A DNA stretch of 64,000 nt from Trifolium pratense (GCF_020283565.1 NW_025721046.1:248001-312000); one strand, 5' to 3'. Positions 24,443 to 37,859 are shown, numbered from the stretch's first letter. The notes: generated from the letters alone by a model not told the origin. Numbers and translations: made by a program.

Positions 24443-25288
24443 GGCGGATTTTAGGGTGGGAGATCATGATAGGTCTCTTATCGATGCATTACGTATTTTG
24501 TTGATCAAATTGAATGTGTACATGATATTATGGTGTATTGTCAGTATTATATTTTTTTTATTTATTTTTTTGAAAAATAATTCCCGATTTTTTCGGAAAA
24601 AAGTTTTCAGAAAAAAAAAATTGATTTTTTACGAAAATAGGTTCTTGATTTTTGGGGGAAAACGTTTCGATTTTAGATAAAAACAATTCCGGAGATTTTG
24701 TCTGAACAAAAAAGTTTCTGTTCTTTTTTCGGGAAAAAGTTCCGATATTTTAGTCGGAAAAAAGTTTCGGATATTTTCCGGAAAAAAAAAGTTTCCGATA
24801 TTTTTCTGGAAAAGTTCCAATATTTTATTCGGAAAAAAAGTTTCAAATATTTTCTGTTTTTTCACTCTTTTTTGTAGCAGCAATATTTTTTTCAGGTGAA
24901 CATTTTGAAATTATTTTCCCCAAAAAATCGGGAACTTTTTCCATAAAAAAATCGAAAACTTTTTTCCGAAAAATATCTGAAACTTTTTTCCCGAAAAAAA
25001 TAACGGAAACTTTTTTTTCAGAAAAACTCCGGAATTGTTTTTATCTGAAATCGAAACTTTTTTTCCCAAAAATCGGGAACTTTTATTCCGAAGAAAAAAT
25101 AGAAAATTTTTCCAGAGAAAATATTGAAAACTTTTTTCCGGAAAAATCAAAAACTTTTTTTTCAAAAAAAATAAAATAATAATATAATACTGACAGCACA
25201 TCATATTATGATGTACACATTCAATCCAATCCATAAAACTTGTGGTATATTGGTGAGAGACCTATCATGGTCTCCCACCCTAAAATCC
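24443..25288. mobile_element. Foldback Mutator-like MITE 2
   Basis: Same family as the element at 23388. The left arm is GGCGGATTTTAGGGTGGGAG and the right arm is its inverse (CTCCCACCCTAAAATCCC). Both carry the GGTCTCT...GGTGAGAGACC step and the ACTGTCAGTATTATA-type border. The interior is again made of TTTTCGGAAAAAAGT-like units, in one orientation up to about 24890 and in the other after 24910. The whole 0.85 kb could fold into one long hairpin. No clean target duplication was found. Confidence 0.75.
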
Positions 25289-25361
25289 CTGAAAAATGGT
25301 TGTCAAATTAACCATTCACCTGCCGAAGTATAGATTGGCACAACTTGCGGGTGGCCTTTAG

Positions 25362-26397
25362 GGCGGATTCTAGTGTGGGATAATGAATCATATCTCCCAC
25401 AGGTGAGTGATCAAAGAAAAATCATTTTCAACCATCAGATATAATCAATGATCAAGATCTACTAAAATCAAAAGGACAACATGTAAAATTGTCCACACAA
25501 GATATTATTGTACCTTTCTTCTTCACGCCTCATCAACTTCAACATTTTCATTCGGCGGTGGACACAAATTCCGGCGAATTCTCAGACCACTGCCACCGAC
25601 GGCAACCACCACCATCGGAGAATCTCTTTTCTTATAAGAGATTTCTTATTTGTTCATCTGTTTACTTCCTTTCCTTTTTCATCTTCCCTTCTTCTACAAA
25701 AATAAAAATTATTGGATCTATAATTTCTATAAAAATGGTTGATTATTTTCAAAATTACTCGGGTTTTGTGTTTTAGTTGAGTTTCATATAAATTAAAATA
25801 TGAATCTGCATAATACACATTAGGGATTTTGAATTTTGTTTTGCATCCATGAATGAATAACAGATCTTGACCCATTTCAAGCACATTCATGACAACGTAC
25901 ATGGCAATATCTCCATCGATTTTGTTTTGAATTTTATTTTGCATCCATGAATATGAATCTAAATTTTGTTTTAATAATTTACAAATTTAAAACTCATTTC
26001 ACAGATCTGCCGCCGTTCCCATCCATCACCGCCATTGAAAAATGCACTGTAATAGATCTTTACAGATTAATGAAAATTAATGTTTACAGAAAAAAAACTC
26101 CCACCAATTCGGTTGTTGTTGTTAAATTGAAGAGGAGACTTTTTTATACTTCAATAGAGTTGGTATGGTGAAGAGGAATGTTGCAGTGAAGACTGAAGAA
26201 GTAGAAGATGGATTCTAGAGATGGTGATGAAGGCACAGTGATGATATACAATTAGATCTTGTGTGAATAATTTTAAATGTTCTCTTTTTAATTTTAGTAG
26301 ATCTTGGCCATTGATTATATCTGATGGTTGAAAATGATTTTTCATTGATCCCTCACCTGTGAGAGATATGATTCACTATCCCACACTAGAATCCGCC
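25362..26397. mobile_element. Mutator-like MITE 3 with gene-like interior
   Basis: The inverted ends GGCGGATTCTAGTGTGGGAT and ATCCCACACTAGAATCCGCC are perfect, and the arms continue for over 100 bp (ATTTTCAACCATCAGATATA). Nine-base flanks GGCCTTTAG and GGCGTTTAG differ by one base. The interior has GC-richer patches (25545-25620 and 26000-26030) with proline/threonine-rich open frames that could be captured exon pieces, as in Pack-MULEs. I did not recognise the source gene. Confidence 0.8.
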
Positions 26398-26406
26398 GGC
26401 GTTTAG

Positions 26407-28341
<1,935 letters not shown>

Positions 28342-30019
28342 TGAAGTAACAAAGTTTGTCACAAGAAAGGGGGGTTTGAATTGTGACCCTTTAAAAATTT
28401 AACTGCAAAACAATTTAAGCACAATAACACACTACGATAGTAAATGGTTAGATTAACTGGAGAACGTTCTCCTCGAATGTAAATGCAATATAGTGATTAG
28501 TGTGAGTTAGTGTTTGCACAAATAAAATAGTAAGGGAAGAGAAGATCACACAAAGAATTTATCCTGGTTCACCCCTTAATAGTATGGGCTACTCCAGTCC
28601 CCACTTGCGTGAGATTATCCACTATAATCTAGACCAAGATTACAGAAAACTTCCCTTTGATCTAAGCCCAGATCAAAGAACCCTTTATGACCTAAATCCA
28701 GATCACAAAGTATCCAGCTATAACCAGCTGCTCTACCTCAATCAATTATACCCAATTGACTTGAGATAATCCTAAGGTTTTTTTCAACAATTTCTTTGGA
28801 TCTAAGCTTATACACCTAACCGGATGTGAAGCTTACAAATTGATACACTCAAAGTACTCTACAAATATATGATCCTAGATTTCAAAAGAGCTTTAGAGTA
28901 AGAGTGAAAAGGAGAGCTTGTTTGAATGTATTAGATTGCTTTGTGTGCTTGAAGTTCTTGCTCTTCCAATTAAACCAACGTGCTATTTATAGATGGAGAT
29001 GCTCCTTTGTTGCTTGGACATCACACATATCCGTTGTGAGTGGAGAAATAGCCGTTGAGAGACAAACAAACCAGCCCATGTGATTCTGTCCTTCAGATGC
29101 TTCAGGAGACCGTTCTTCTCATGGTCTCTGACAGTTACTTGTACTTGTTGGTCAGAAATATTCTTTGGCCAACTGTAAATGGGTTGTCTCTGAGTGTATA
29201 TCCGTTGCAAATGTATTTCCCATGTGGGAAAATAAGATTTGAATTCATTTGGATAAGATTGCCACCTAAGTGCAGAAACTGGGAGATCATTCTCCAGGAC
29301 GTTGGAGACCATTCTCTGAGATGGTGTGGATAAGGTCCAACGAAAATATAGCTGTTGCAAGTTGTTGCAAGTTGTCAACCAGCTGTAAACTCTTCATCAA
29401 AGGCATAGAGTAGCCACTGTTCACTTGTCCTTCAAAGGACACATGAATAGTGAGATAAGTACTATTTTATGGGAGAGTGTAGCCACCCATGTCATAAGCT
29501 TGTACTTTGGATCAGATATGAACCTTCATTGCAAGCTGTATGTACTTGTTGCTGAGTTCTCATTGGTCTAGATTAACTTCTTTAATGATGTCCTTGGAGA
29601 ACATAAAGCCTTGTTGCAAGATGTGAAGTTATTATTCCTTAAAGAAGCTTATTCGAGTAAGCTCAAGAACCAAAATCAATTCCTTGCCTTAAATGACTTA
29701 TTTGCACTGTTATGATCCTTTAATAAGTCCAACTTAAAAGTTCTTTCTTGTCTTGTACCAGTTGACTTGAATAAGTGCTTATGCTTTAGAACACATAAGT
29801 CTGGAGACCAATCTGAGATCATTCTCTTGAGGCAGATTTGTCTAAAACGTGCTTGATTCTTTTCTTATGAGTGAAACAAGGTTAATTTAATCCATTGCAT
29901 CTGTTCTTAAATTAAATCACTCAAGAGCACTTGTTAGATCACAAAATGATCAGAATCAAATTAAAATTTAATTAAGGGTTGTTATCTTTAAAACATCAAA
30001 ATAGGATTTTGTCTCAACA
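28342..30019 (-). repeat. 3' LTR of the copia element
   Basis: 1678 bp, bounded by TG...CA. It matches 37907-39584 at an offset of 9565 with one substitution seen (T at 28528, G at 38093). It contains the perfect palindrome GGAGAACGTTCTCC (28459-28472) and several degenerate versions. Open frames inside it (28584-28769 plus, 28983-29378 minus) are not genes; they recur in the other LTR. Confidence 0.95.
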
Positions 30020-30499
30020 ATCTCCCCCTTTTTGATGATGACAAAACCTTTAATTAATTTTTGATTGTGATTCTGATTAAACCATATTCAGTAATAATAC
30101 TTGTGATTTAATCATATAAAGCTCCCCCTCAATTTTAGCATTCTTTATGAATTTATAAAATATGCAAATGCAAATTGAGCAAAAATATGTAAAGACATAA
30201 ATTTGAATCAAACATAACATTCATTAATCAAACTCATAATCAGAGAATATGACATTGTTTAGGTACATGATTAATGATCAAAACAAAGTGATTCAAAACA
30301 TAAAAGTAATTTAAAACATAATCTAATTCTTAGAATTCAAACAACATACAATTAGAAGTTGAAACCAAAACAACTTCCAACTATATCTACAAATTCTAAG
30401 ACTGATAATACATAATTAGAAACAAACATAGCAATTCAAAAGAGTCTAAAAACTTCACAATCTCCCCCTAATTACTACAGAGTTCATTCTCCCCCTTTT
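30020..30499 (-). other. Cluster of polypurine-tract-like motifs
   Basis: Read on the minus strand, AAAAAGGGGGAGA abuts the 3' LTR (30020-30033) and is the functional PPT by position. Similar GGGGGAG motifs recur at about 30121-30130, 30463-30470 and 30490-30499. PPTs prime plus-strand DNA synthesis. Repeated PPTs just upstream of the 3' LTR have been described as a Sirevirus feature. The rest of this gap is AT-rich and non-coding. Confidence 0.8.
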
Positions 30500-30539
30500 G
30501 TCAACAGCAAAAAGAGGTGGGAGGCATTAGAAAACGCTT

Positions 30540-32834
30540 CTAAGGATCAGCTGGTGGAGAGTTATCAGGGCTGGAATCCTGGTCAAGTTCTGGAAAATCA
30601 GGAACTTGTGGAGGAGGATTGTATGGAGGTGGATTGATACGCATTGCTGGGCAAAATTCTTCTGTGAGCCAAGTTCTGAAGAGTTGGTGTTCATGGATGG
30701 TGTAGTTCATCAGAGTGTTGTTGATTTTGATGGCTTGGAAGAGCTTAGTCATATCTTTTTCAACTTTTGATTTTTTGGAAGACTTGTTAGTGAAGGAATG
30801 AATGTTGGCAGAACTTTGATATGCAGCGGAATCATGTGGGATATTTGTGCAAAAAGAGCTAAGTGAAGCAAAATTTGGAGGAAAAGAAGGTAGTGATGGT
30901 CCAGCATCAGTAAACACAGGTTGATGCATCTGAGCATACTCAGGAGGGGTTTGAATGAAATTTCTCAGAAAATCTGAAGTGGTGGTGTTGAAAGAGGTTT
31001 GAGGTGATGTCATCAAAGGTGAGAAAATTGATGTATTCACTGGATTGTTTGAAAAACCATCAGTTAAGACAGTGGTGAATTGATTTTCAGAGTTATGTCC
31101 TAAGTTGTCAAATTCTAAGGATACAAAGGGATTAAACTGAATGGAGGTGGTTTTCTCACTTACATTTTCCTTGCTTTTTTCACTAGCTGAGACAGGGAGA
31201 ACGGTCTCTGGATGGTCTTCCTGTTGTGTAGTCATGACTTCAGCTAGAAGGTCCAGATTGTTGTCCTTTTCAAATTCTTCTCTTTTCCTTTTCTGGCCTT
31301 GTTCACTAATGGTGTGGTCTTCAATATCTCCTATGAACTTCATTCTTCCAATATTCTTTAGAGAGAATGTGGTAGATGAATTCTTTCCTTCTTCTCCTTC
31401 AAAGCTTACTTTGAACTTGTTGAAGACTCTTGTTAGAAACATACCATAAGGAAGAGTGACTTTTCTAGATTCATTTTCAATGACAGAAACCATATGTTTG
31501 AGCATGACAAAGGGTAGGTTGAGAGGAATTTTGTTGAACATATGATACATTATCAACATATCATTGTCAGTGACTTTATCCTTGCTACCTTTTCTGGGAA
31601 AGATGGCATGAAGACACATGTTGTGGAACATTTTGAACACAAGTTTAAGTTTGGAAGAGGATGGATTTTTGAGAGAGGTTCCGGGTTCATAGATTTCAGA
31701 CATGAATAATTCCTTGTTCACTCCTGCTATGGAGAACCAGCTTTCTCCATACAGTTTGTGACCAGATGAGGGTACATCTAAGAGTTCACTGAGGAGTTGT
31801 TCAGTGACCTTGAATTTGATTCCTTTGAGTTCAGAGGCAATGTAGGTTTGTTCAGATGAAATAACAGCATTGAAGTAAAAAGCTGAGATAAGGTTAGGAT
31901 AATGAGTTTCTCTAATGTTGAACAAGTTTGTCCATCCAAGAGGGTTGGTATATTGAGTTAGGTCATGATCTGTGTTGATAAGATCATCAAAGTTATATAC
32001 TCTACCAGGAAGAACAGGTTTTTTCTTTGAAAAGATTTCGAAGCTTTGTTGACAATCCTCATGAATAAGAGGAGCAGGTTTTTTGAGTTTTCTAATCATG
32101 ATATCTTCTCCAGAAGATTCAGATTTTGAGGGTTTGGAGTGGTGTTTGGACGATGAAGGTCTTTTTGAGTAGGTTTTAATTTCAGGAACGGATTTGGCTT
32201 TTGGAGAGCCTGAGTGTGTATTTTCTGAATCATCATCAGAGAGAGAATACACAGTTTTATCTATTGCTGGTCTTCTCCCAGCACCTGAGGCTAATCTACT
32301 TGATTTTCTGACTTTTGAAACATCAAGTGATTTGGATTTTTTGGTTTTGTTCGAAGTTGAAGTCTTCTTAGAGATAGGGTTAGTTTTGATTTTTGGAGTG
32401 GTGGTTTTGATTTCAGCAGCGGTTTGAGAACATTGAATGGGTTCAATGACGGTTTTACAAGTAATTGGAATGGTTCCAATTAAAACTTCAGAGGTTTGAA
32501 CCAATGATGGTGGTGGTGATGCCGGTGTGGTTTCTAAAGTGGGTTGGTTTGTTTGAGGAATATTTGAGGGATTTGATTGAACTTCAATCTCATTTTCACG
32601 ATTTGAAAGGGATTTAGACGAGGTAGAGGAGGATGATTTGGTACCTGACTTTTGAGAAGAGGATGAACAACTTTCCATTTTGTTCTTGTTGGCTGGTCTC
32701 TTCAATCGAGCCATTGAAATCAAATTGATTTTGGGAAGATGAACAGTGAGGGTTTGATGAATAGTGGAGAAGAGATAAGGATTACGGAAGTGATGATGAA
32801 AGAGTGTAGAGTTTGTTTGGATTAAATAAACCAC
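30540..32834 (-). CDS. Envelope-position ORF of Sirevirus (putative plant transposon protein)
   Basis: 764 codons from the first ATG. An ATG at codon 41 (MARLKRPANK, 32714) is the more likely start, because the 40 residues before it are not conserved-looking. Residues 41-260 are rich in Ser, Thr, Lys and Pro and look disordered. Residues about 275-480 form a compact domain (GRVYNFDDL, ETHYPNLISAFYF, LYGESWF). It resembles the 'putative plant transposon protein'/envelope-like domain found in Sireviruses such as soybean SIRE1. The C-terminal third is Pro/Ser/Asn-rich. I see no signal peptide and no clear membrane segment, so an envelope role is not supported by this sequence. The frame ends 521 bp from the 3' LTR. 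Its function is unknown. Confidence 0.8.
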   Translation of the reverse strand: MVYLIQTNSTLFHHHFRNPYLFSTIHQTLTVHLPKINLISMARLKRPANKNKMESCSSSSQKSGTKSSSSTSSKSLSNRENEIEVQSNPSNIPQTNQPTLETTPASPPPSLVQTSEVLIGTIPITCKTVIEPIQCSQTAAEIKTTTPKIKTNPISKKTSTSNKTKKSKSLDVSKVRKSSRLASGAGRRPAIDKTVYSLSDDDSENTHSGSPKAKSVPEIKTYSKRPSSSKHHSKPSKSESSGEDIMIRKLKKPAPLIHEDCQQSFEIFSKKKPVLPGRVYNFDDLINTDHDLTQYTNPLGWTNLFNIRETHYPNLISAFYFNAVISSEQTYIASELKGIKFKVTEQLLSELLDVPSSGHKLYGESWFSIAGVNKELFMSEIYEPGTSLKNPSSSKLKLVFKMFHNMCLHAIFPRKGSKDKVTDNDMLIMYHMFNKIPLNLPFVMLKHMVSVIENESRKVTLPYGMFLTRVFNKFKVSFEGEEGKNSSTTFSLKNIGRMKFIGDIEDHTISEQGQKRKREEFEKDNNLDLLAEVMTTQQEDHPETVLPVSASEKSKENVSEKTTSIQFNPFVSLEFDNLGHNSENQFTTVLTDGFSNNPVNTSIFSPLMTSPQTSFNTTTSDFLRNFIQTPPEYAQMHQPVFTDAGPSLPSFPPNFASLSSFCTNIPHDSAAYQSSANIHSFTNKSSKKSKVEKDMTKLFQAIKINNTLMNYTIHEHQLFRTWLTEEFCPAMRINPPPYNPPPQVPDFPELDQDSSPDNSPPADP

Positions 32835-33136
32835 TAATGAGAGAGTGTCTAGAGAATAGGAAAGGATTTGATAGATAGGTTAGGTGTAGCTTAGTACAAT
32901 TATGAATAGTTGTAAATTGTACTTAGGAAAACTAAAAGGAGAGAGAGAGAGAGTTAAGGCGTGAGAAAGAGAGAGACAAATGTCATGGGAAGAGTAAAAG
33001 ATTTAAAAGTTATAATTAATTGGAGAAATAAACACTCAAGAGTTTTCAGACATAGCTTATATCATTTTTAAGACATGATCTTTTTCGTTCAGGGAAAGAA
33101 TGTTCTCCTGACGTTCTCCAGGAAGAGGAATTTTGT

Positions 33137-36100
33137 TCAACAATGTTCAGCTGGAATTTTTATAATTCTTAAATTTTCTTTAATAAAATTAAAACGATCT
33201 TCAACTAGAGGTTTTGTAAAAATATCAGCTAGTTGAGACTCAGTGTCAACAAATATTAATTCAATATCCTTTTTGCAAACATGATCACGTATGAAATGAT
33301 GTTTAATTTCAATATGTTTAGATCTAGAATGCTGAATGGGATTCTTTGATAAATTAATGGCACTAGTATTATCACACAGAATTTTAATATTTGTGTACCT
33401 TAGAGAAAAGTCCTCAAGCTGGTTTTTGATCCATATCACTTGTGAACAACAATTTGCAGCTGATACATATTCTGCTTCAGTTGTTGAGAGTGCTATGGTG
33501 TTTTGCTTTCTACAGCACCAACTTACAAGCGCTTCACCAAGAAATTGACAAGCACCACTTGTGCTTTTTCTTTCAAGCTTATCACCAGCATAGTCAGCAT
33601 CACAATAGGCCTTTAGGTCAAAATGAGATCCTTTCTTGTACCATAGCCCAACATCTGGTGTTCCCACCAAATATCTAAAAATTCTTTTGACTGCTGTAAG
33701 GTGAGATTCTCTTGGAGATGTTTGAAATCTTGCACAAAGACCAACTGAGAATACAATGTCTGGTCTACTTGCAGTTAAATATAGAAGTGATCCAATCATT
33801 CCTCTATATTCCTTTTCAGACACAGTTTTACCATTTTCATCTTTGTCTAAATTTGTTGATGGATGCATTGGAGTAGTCATGATCTTTGCTTCATTCATGT
33901 TGTATTTTTTGAGAAGATCTTTGATGTATTTTTCTTGACTAATAAAAATTCCATCATCTTGTTGCTTGATTTGCAAGCCAAGAAAGAATCTGAGTTCTCC
34001 CATCATGCTCATCTCAAATTCACTTTGCATAAGGTTTGAAAAATCCTCGCACATTTTTTCATTAGTAGCACCAAATATAATATCGTCAACATACACTTGT
34101 ACAATTAATAAATCATTTTCATTTGTTTTTCTAAAAAGTGTTGTATCAATTTTTCCTCTAGAAAAACCATTTTCAATTAGAAAAGAGCTTAGTCTATCAT
34201 ACCATGCTCTTGGTGCTTGTTTAAGTCCATATAGAGCTTTGGTAAGTTTAAAAACATGATTAGGTTTTTGTTCATTTTTAAAACCAGGAGGTTGATGGAC
34301 ATAAACCTCTTCATTTAAAAATCCATTTAGAAAAGCACTTTTTACGTCCATTTGAAAAAGTTTAAAACATTTATGAGATGCATATGCAAGTAAGATTCTT
34401 ATTGCTTCTAACCTTGCTACTGGTGCAAATGTTTCATCATAGTCTATACCTTCTTGTTGATTATAACCTTGAGCAACAAGTCTTGCTTTGTTGCGAATTA
34501 CCTTACCATTTTCATCCATTTTGTTTCTGAAGACCCATCTAGTTCCAATGATAGAATGGTCTAAAGGATTTGGTACTAGCTTCCAAACTTCATTCTTCTC
34601 AAATTGTGAAAGTTCTTCTTTCATAGCAATTATCCATGATTCATCAGTGATTGCTTCTTCTATGGATTTTGGCTCAATTTGAGAGATCATAGCTAGATTG
34701 TTCTCATCAACTTGAAATGATCTTCTGGTTCTTACACCTTCTGCAGTGTCACCTATTATTTGTTCTTGAGGGTGATTGCTTACAACCTTCCAAGTTCTAG
34801 GAGGTTCTTGTGGTGGTGATTCCTGTTCTATAACTTGTTCTTTTGATGAGTTTTGCTCATCTTCATCATCTATTTCTCTTACACATGATATATCATCAAA
34901 TTCATCAAATTTTACATGCATGCTTTCTTCTAAAGATTTTGATGTTAGATTATAAACTCTATATGCTTTAGAGGTTAGAGAGTATCCTAAGAAAATTCCT
35001 TTATCAGATTTAGAGTCAAATTTTCCTAGATTATCTTTAATATTTAAGATGTAACAATAACACCCAAAAATGTGAAAATAAGAGACATTTGGTTTTTTAT
35101 CTTTCCAAAGTTCATAAGGTGTTTTGTTTAAAACTTTTCTTATAGACATTCTATTCAAGATATAGCAAGCAGTGTTGATAGCTTCAGCCCAAAAGTATTT
35201 TTCAACATTGGATTCATCTATCATAGTTCTTGCCATTTCTTGTAAGGTTCTATTTTTCCTTTCAACAACTCCATTTTGTTGAGGAGTTCTTGGACAAGAA
35301 AAGTTGTGAGAAATACCATTTTCATTGAAGAATGATTCAAAATAGGAGTTTTCAAATTCTCCACCATGATCACTTCTTATGGAAATGATATTTGAACCTT
35401 TTTCATTTTGAACCTTTTTACAAAAGATTTTAAAAGATTCATCTTTACTTTTTAAAAACAAAACCCATGTGTATCTAGAGTAGTCATCAACAATAACAAA
35501 GCCATAATTTTTACCACCTAGACTAGTAGTTTTGACAGGTCCAAACAAATCTATGTGAAGTAATTCAAGAGGTCTTTTAGTTGAAATAAAGTCTTTAGGT
35601 TTAAAACTACTTTTGGTTTGTTTTCCTTTTGTACAGCTTTCACATAATTTATCTTTGTCAAAACTTATCTTTGGTAATCCTCTTACTAGATCAAGTTGAG
35701 AAAGTTTTGCAATTGTCCTCATATTTACATGTCCTGCCCTTTTGTGCCAAATCCATTTATCCTTTTCAAGAGATACAAAACACGACTCAACAGGCAGTTC
35801 ATCTAGATATATGACATATACATTCTTTTTTCTTGATCCATTAAAAAGAGTTTTTCCAGTAGATATTTGCTTAATTTCACATGTATGAGTTTTAAAAATT
35901 ACTTCAAGACCATTATCACACAGTTGACTAATACTTATTAAGTTATGTTCTAGACCCTCTACATAATGAACATTTTCTAATTTAGCAGAATTAATTTTAC
36001 CTATTATACCTTTACCTTTGATACTAGCTTTTTCATTATTACCAAAGGTAACGGTTCCTCCTTCCTTTTCCTCAAGGGAAAGGAAGCTGTGTCTGTCTCC

Positions 36101-36172
36101 GGTCATGTGCCTCGAGCAGCCACTGTCCAAGTACCATGGCTTTTTCTTGACTGCTAGCAGACATTCCTGCAT
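33137..36172 (-). CDS. pol: Ty1/copia pol polyprotein (PR-IN-RT-RH)
   Basis: 1011 codons. The protease active site is D16-S17-G18 ([11 protein letters not shown]). The integrase zinc domain uses H143, H148, C177 and C180. The integrase catalytic triad is D208 (HIDLFG), D268 (RSDHGGEF) and E304 (VVERKNR). Reverse transcriptase has YVDD at 694-697. RNase H acidic residues are in [10 protein letters not shown] (about 857), TTEAEY (E899) and LCDNTSA (D934). It ends ADIFTKPL...PAEHC. No internal stop or missing catalytic residue was found. It overlaps gag by about 100 bp in the +1 frame, so the first ATG (36172) may not be the true start; Gag-Pol could be made by frameshifting. It supplies all enzymes for reverse transcription and integration. 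Confidence 0.93.
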   Translation of the reverse strand: MQECLLAVKKKPWYLDSGCSRHMTGDRHSFLSLEEKEGGTVTFGNNEKASIKGKGIIGKINSAKLENVHYVEGLEHNLISISQLCDNGLEVIFKTHTCEIKQISTGKTLFNGSRKKNVYVIYLDELPVESCFVSLEKDKWIWHKRAGHVNMRTIAKLSQLDLVRGLPKISFDKDKLCESCTKGKQTKSSFKPKDFISTKRPLELLHIDLFGPVKTTSLGGKNYGFVIVDDYSRYTWVLFLKSKDESFKIFCKKVQNEKGSNIISIRSDHGGEFENSYFESFFNENGISHNFSCPRTPQQNGVVERKNRTLQEMARTMIDESNVEKYFWAEAINTACYILNRMSIRKVLNKTPYELWKDKKPNVSYFHIFGCYCYILNIKDNLGKFDSKSDKGIFLGYSLTSKAYRVYNLTSKSLEESMHVKFDEFDDISCVREIDDEDEQNSSKEQVIEQESPPQEPPRTWKVVSNHPQEQIIGDTAEGVRTRRSFQVDENNLAMISQIEPKSIEEAITDESWIIAMKEELSQFEKNEVWKLVPNPLDHSIIGTRWVFRNKMDENGKVIRNKARLVAQGYNQQEGIDYDETFAPVARLEAIRILLAYASHKCFKLFQMDVKSAFLNGFLNEEVYVHQPPGFKNEQKPNHVFKLTKALYGLKQAPRAWYDRLSSFLIENGFSRGKIDTTLFRKTNENDLLIVQVYVDDIIFGATNEKMCEDFSNLMQSEFEMSMMGELRFFLGLQIKQQDDGIFISQEKYIKDLLKKYNMNEAKIMTTPMHPSTNLDKDENGKTVSEKEYRGMIGSLLYLTASRPDIVFSVGLCARFQTSPRESHLTAVKRIFRYLVGTPDVGLWYKKGSHFDLKAYCDADYAGDKLERKSTSGACQFLGEALVSWCCRKQNTIALSTTEAEYVSAANCCSQVIWIKNQLEDFSLRYTNIKILCDNTSAINLSKNPIQHSRSKHIEIKHHFIRDHVCKKDIELIFVDTESQLADIFTKPLVEDRFNFIKENLRIIKIPAEHC

Positions 36173-37859
36173 TTGAGTTTAGTAAGACTTTTGGTACCCA
36201 TAGTGTTTTGGGTCCTTGATGGTTAGTGTTTTTAAATGGTATTTTCTTATGAGGTGATCTTTTGTATGATTTCTTTTGAAAATAGTTTTGGAGATTATCT
36301 GGAGAATGATCTTTTACATGGTGTGTAGATCTTTTCTTAAAGCAAAAGTATCTTATATGTCCATGTTTATGACAGAAGGAACAAAATAGTCTTTTTATTT
36401 TTTGATCCTTTTTAGGTAAGAAATTTTTATCATAAATTGTTTGATACGTTTTAGAACCTATTCCATCTTTATCAACAACTCTTTGTTGAACTCCTATAAT
36501 ATTTTCAAAAGTTTCAGTAGCTTTCACACATTTGGTTATGTCTTTTTCTAAAACTGAAACACTTTGTTTTAGTTCTAAGTTTTCTTTTAACTTATAAACT
36601 TTATCTAGATCATGCTGAGCTTTTTTTAAAGTTTCTTCTAAAATTTTATTTTTAGTTTTATATTCATCTTTTTCTTGAATTATTCTAGTAAGTTCAATTT
36701 TAAGTTGATCATATTTTTGAGCAGTAATTTGTGAATCATATAAGAGATTATCAAATAATTTTTCAGTTTTCATGCATGATGAACAAGGTTCAAGGTTTAC
36801 CTCATCAAAGTCAGTTCTTGTCATTAGGCAAACATTTGCTTCTTCTTCTTCTGGTATTTCTTCTAGATCGTCCCATGTAGCCATCATAGATTTGTAGGGA
36901 GGTTTTCTTTGCTTTAGATTTGGACATTCATTTTTGTAATGTCCAGTTTGATTGCATCCGTAGCATTTTACTTGGCTTAGGTCAGCTTCATTTCTTCTTG
37001 GTGGGAATGATCTTTTGATTTGATTTCTTCTCATCATTAGCTTTTGGATTCTTCTCGAGAGAAAAGCCATTTCTTCCTCATCGTCTTGTTGAAGATGATT
37101 CTCTTCATCACATCTTATTTCTCTTTTTAAGTTCTCTTCTACTTGTGATTCTAGAGCAATCATTTTGTTCTTTGCTGGTTTCTTTTCTTGAAGTATTGCT
37201 TCATGAGCTTTTAAGGATCCAATGAAATCTTCCAGATCCATTGTTTTGAGATCTTTTGCTACAGTTATTGCAGTTACTATGTGTCTCCATTCTTCTGGTA
37301 GACATCTTAGTAGCTTTCTTATTCTCTCATGTGTGGTATATTTTTTACCAAGAGAATTTAGCTCATTTATGATAACTGTAAACCTTCCATACATTTGATC
37401 TATAGTTTCACTGTTACTCATTTCAAACAGTTCAAACTTTCTTACTCCTATGTCAATCCTTGTTTCTTTTATGTGGCTGGTTCCTTCATGGTGTGTTTGA
37501 AGAGTGGTCCACATATCTTTGGCCGTCTTGCATTCCATGATCCTGTCATATTCTTCCCTGCACAAAGCACTTTTAATAAATAATTGAGCTTTAGTGTTCA
37601 GTAGTACCCTGTCAGATTCTTGAGTTGTCCACTCAAGCTGTGGTTTTGGTGTGAATGAGTCTTTGACCAGTGGAGCATAGTCTCCAACTTCTACTACAGC
37701 CCACATATTGATATCTTGTGACCTAAGAAACAATTCCATCTTGTCTTTCCAGTAGTAGTAGTCATTTCCTTCAAAAAGAGGTGGTCTATTTGATGATCCT
37801 CCTTCTGAGATGAATTTTGCAGGTTTAGACATTACTTCCTTCCTGAATCTTTTCCTCAA
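36072..37859 (-). CDS. gag: Ty1/copia gag, Sirevirus type with coiled coil and two zinc knuckles
   Basis: 595 codons. ATG at codon 10 ([12 protein letters not shown]) is a likely alternative start. Residues 27-225 match the copia Gag (UBN2-like) region with [16 protein letters not shown]. The first CCHC knuckle is C299-C312 ([14 protein letters not shown]). Residues about 363-450 are charged and heptad-like, suggesting a coiled coil. A second CCHC knuckle is C493-C506 ([14 protein letters not shown]). Extended Gag with a coiled coil is typical of Sireviruses. It forms the particle and binds RNA. The last 33 codons overlap pol out of frame and read protease-coding sequence in the wrong frame, so the natural Gag may end or shift near the overlap. 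Confidence 0.9.
   Translation of the reverse strand: MRKRFRKEVMSKPAKFISEGGSSNRPPLFEGNDYYYWKDKMELFLRSQDINMWAVVEVGDYAPLVKDSFTPKPQLEWTTQESDRVLLNTKAQLFIKSALCREEYDRIMECKTAKDMWTTLQTHHEGTSHIKETRIDIGVRKFELFEMSNSETIDQMYGRFTVIINELNSLGKKYTTHERIRKLLRCLPEEWRHIVTAITVAKDLKTMDLEDFIGSLKAHEAILQEKKPAKNKMIALESQVEENLKREIRCDEENHLQQDDEEEMAFLSRRIQKLMMRRNQIKRSFPPRRNEADLSQVKCYGCNQTGHYKNECPNLKQRKPPYKSMMATWDDLEEIPEEEEANVCLMTRTDFDEVNLEPCSSCMKTEKLFDNLLYDSQITAQKYDQLKIELTRIIQEKDEYKTKNKILEETLKKAQHDLDKVYKLKENLELKQSVSVLEKDITKCVKATETFENIIGVQQRVVDKDGIGSKTYQTIYDKNFLPKKDQKIKRLFCSFCHKHGHIRYFCFKKRSTHHVKDHSPDNLQNYFQKKSYKRSPHKKIPFKNTNHQGPKTLWVPKVLLNSNAGMSASSQEKAMVLGQWLLEAHDRRQTQLPFP

Noticed and set aside
23442..25234. Overlapping Lys/Phe-rich open frames on both strands
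   Set aside because: Artefacts of the TTTTCGGAAAA arrays, which lack stops in several frames; there is no protein family resemblance.
28983..29378. 131-codon open frame in the LTR, repeated at 38548-38943
   Set aside because: It lies wholly in the LTR, with no known domain; identical in both LTRs simply because the LTRs match.
31141..35814. Several plus-strand open frames opposite the third ORF and pol
   Set aside because: Antisense shadows of strongly supported copia genes.
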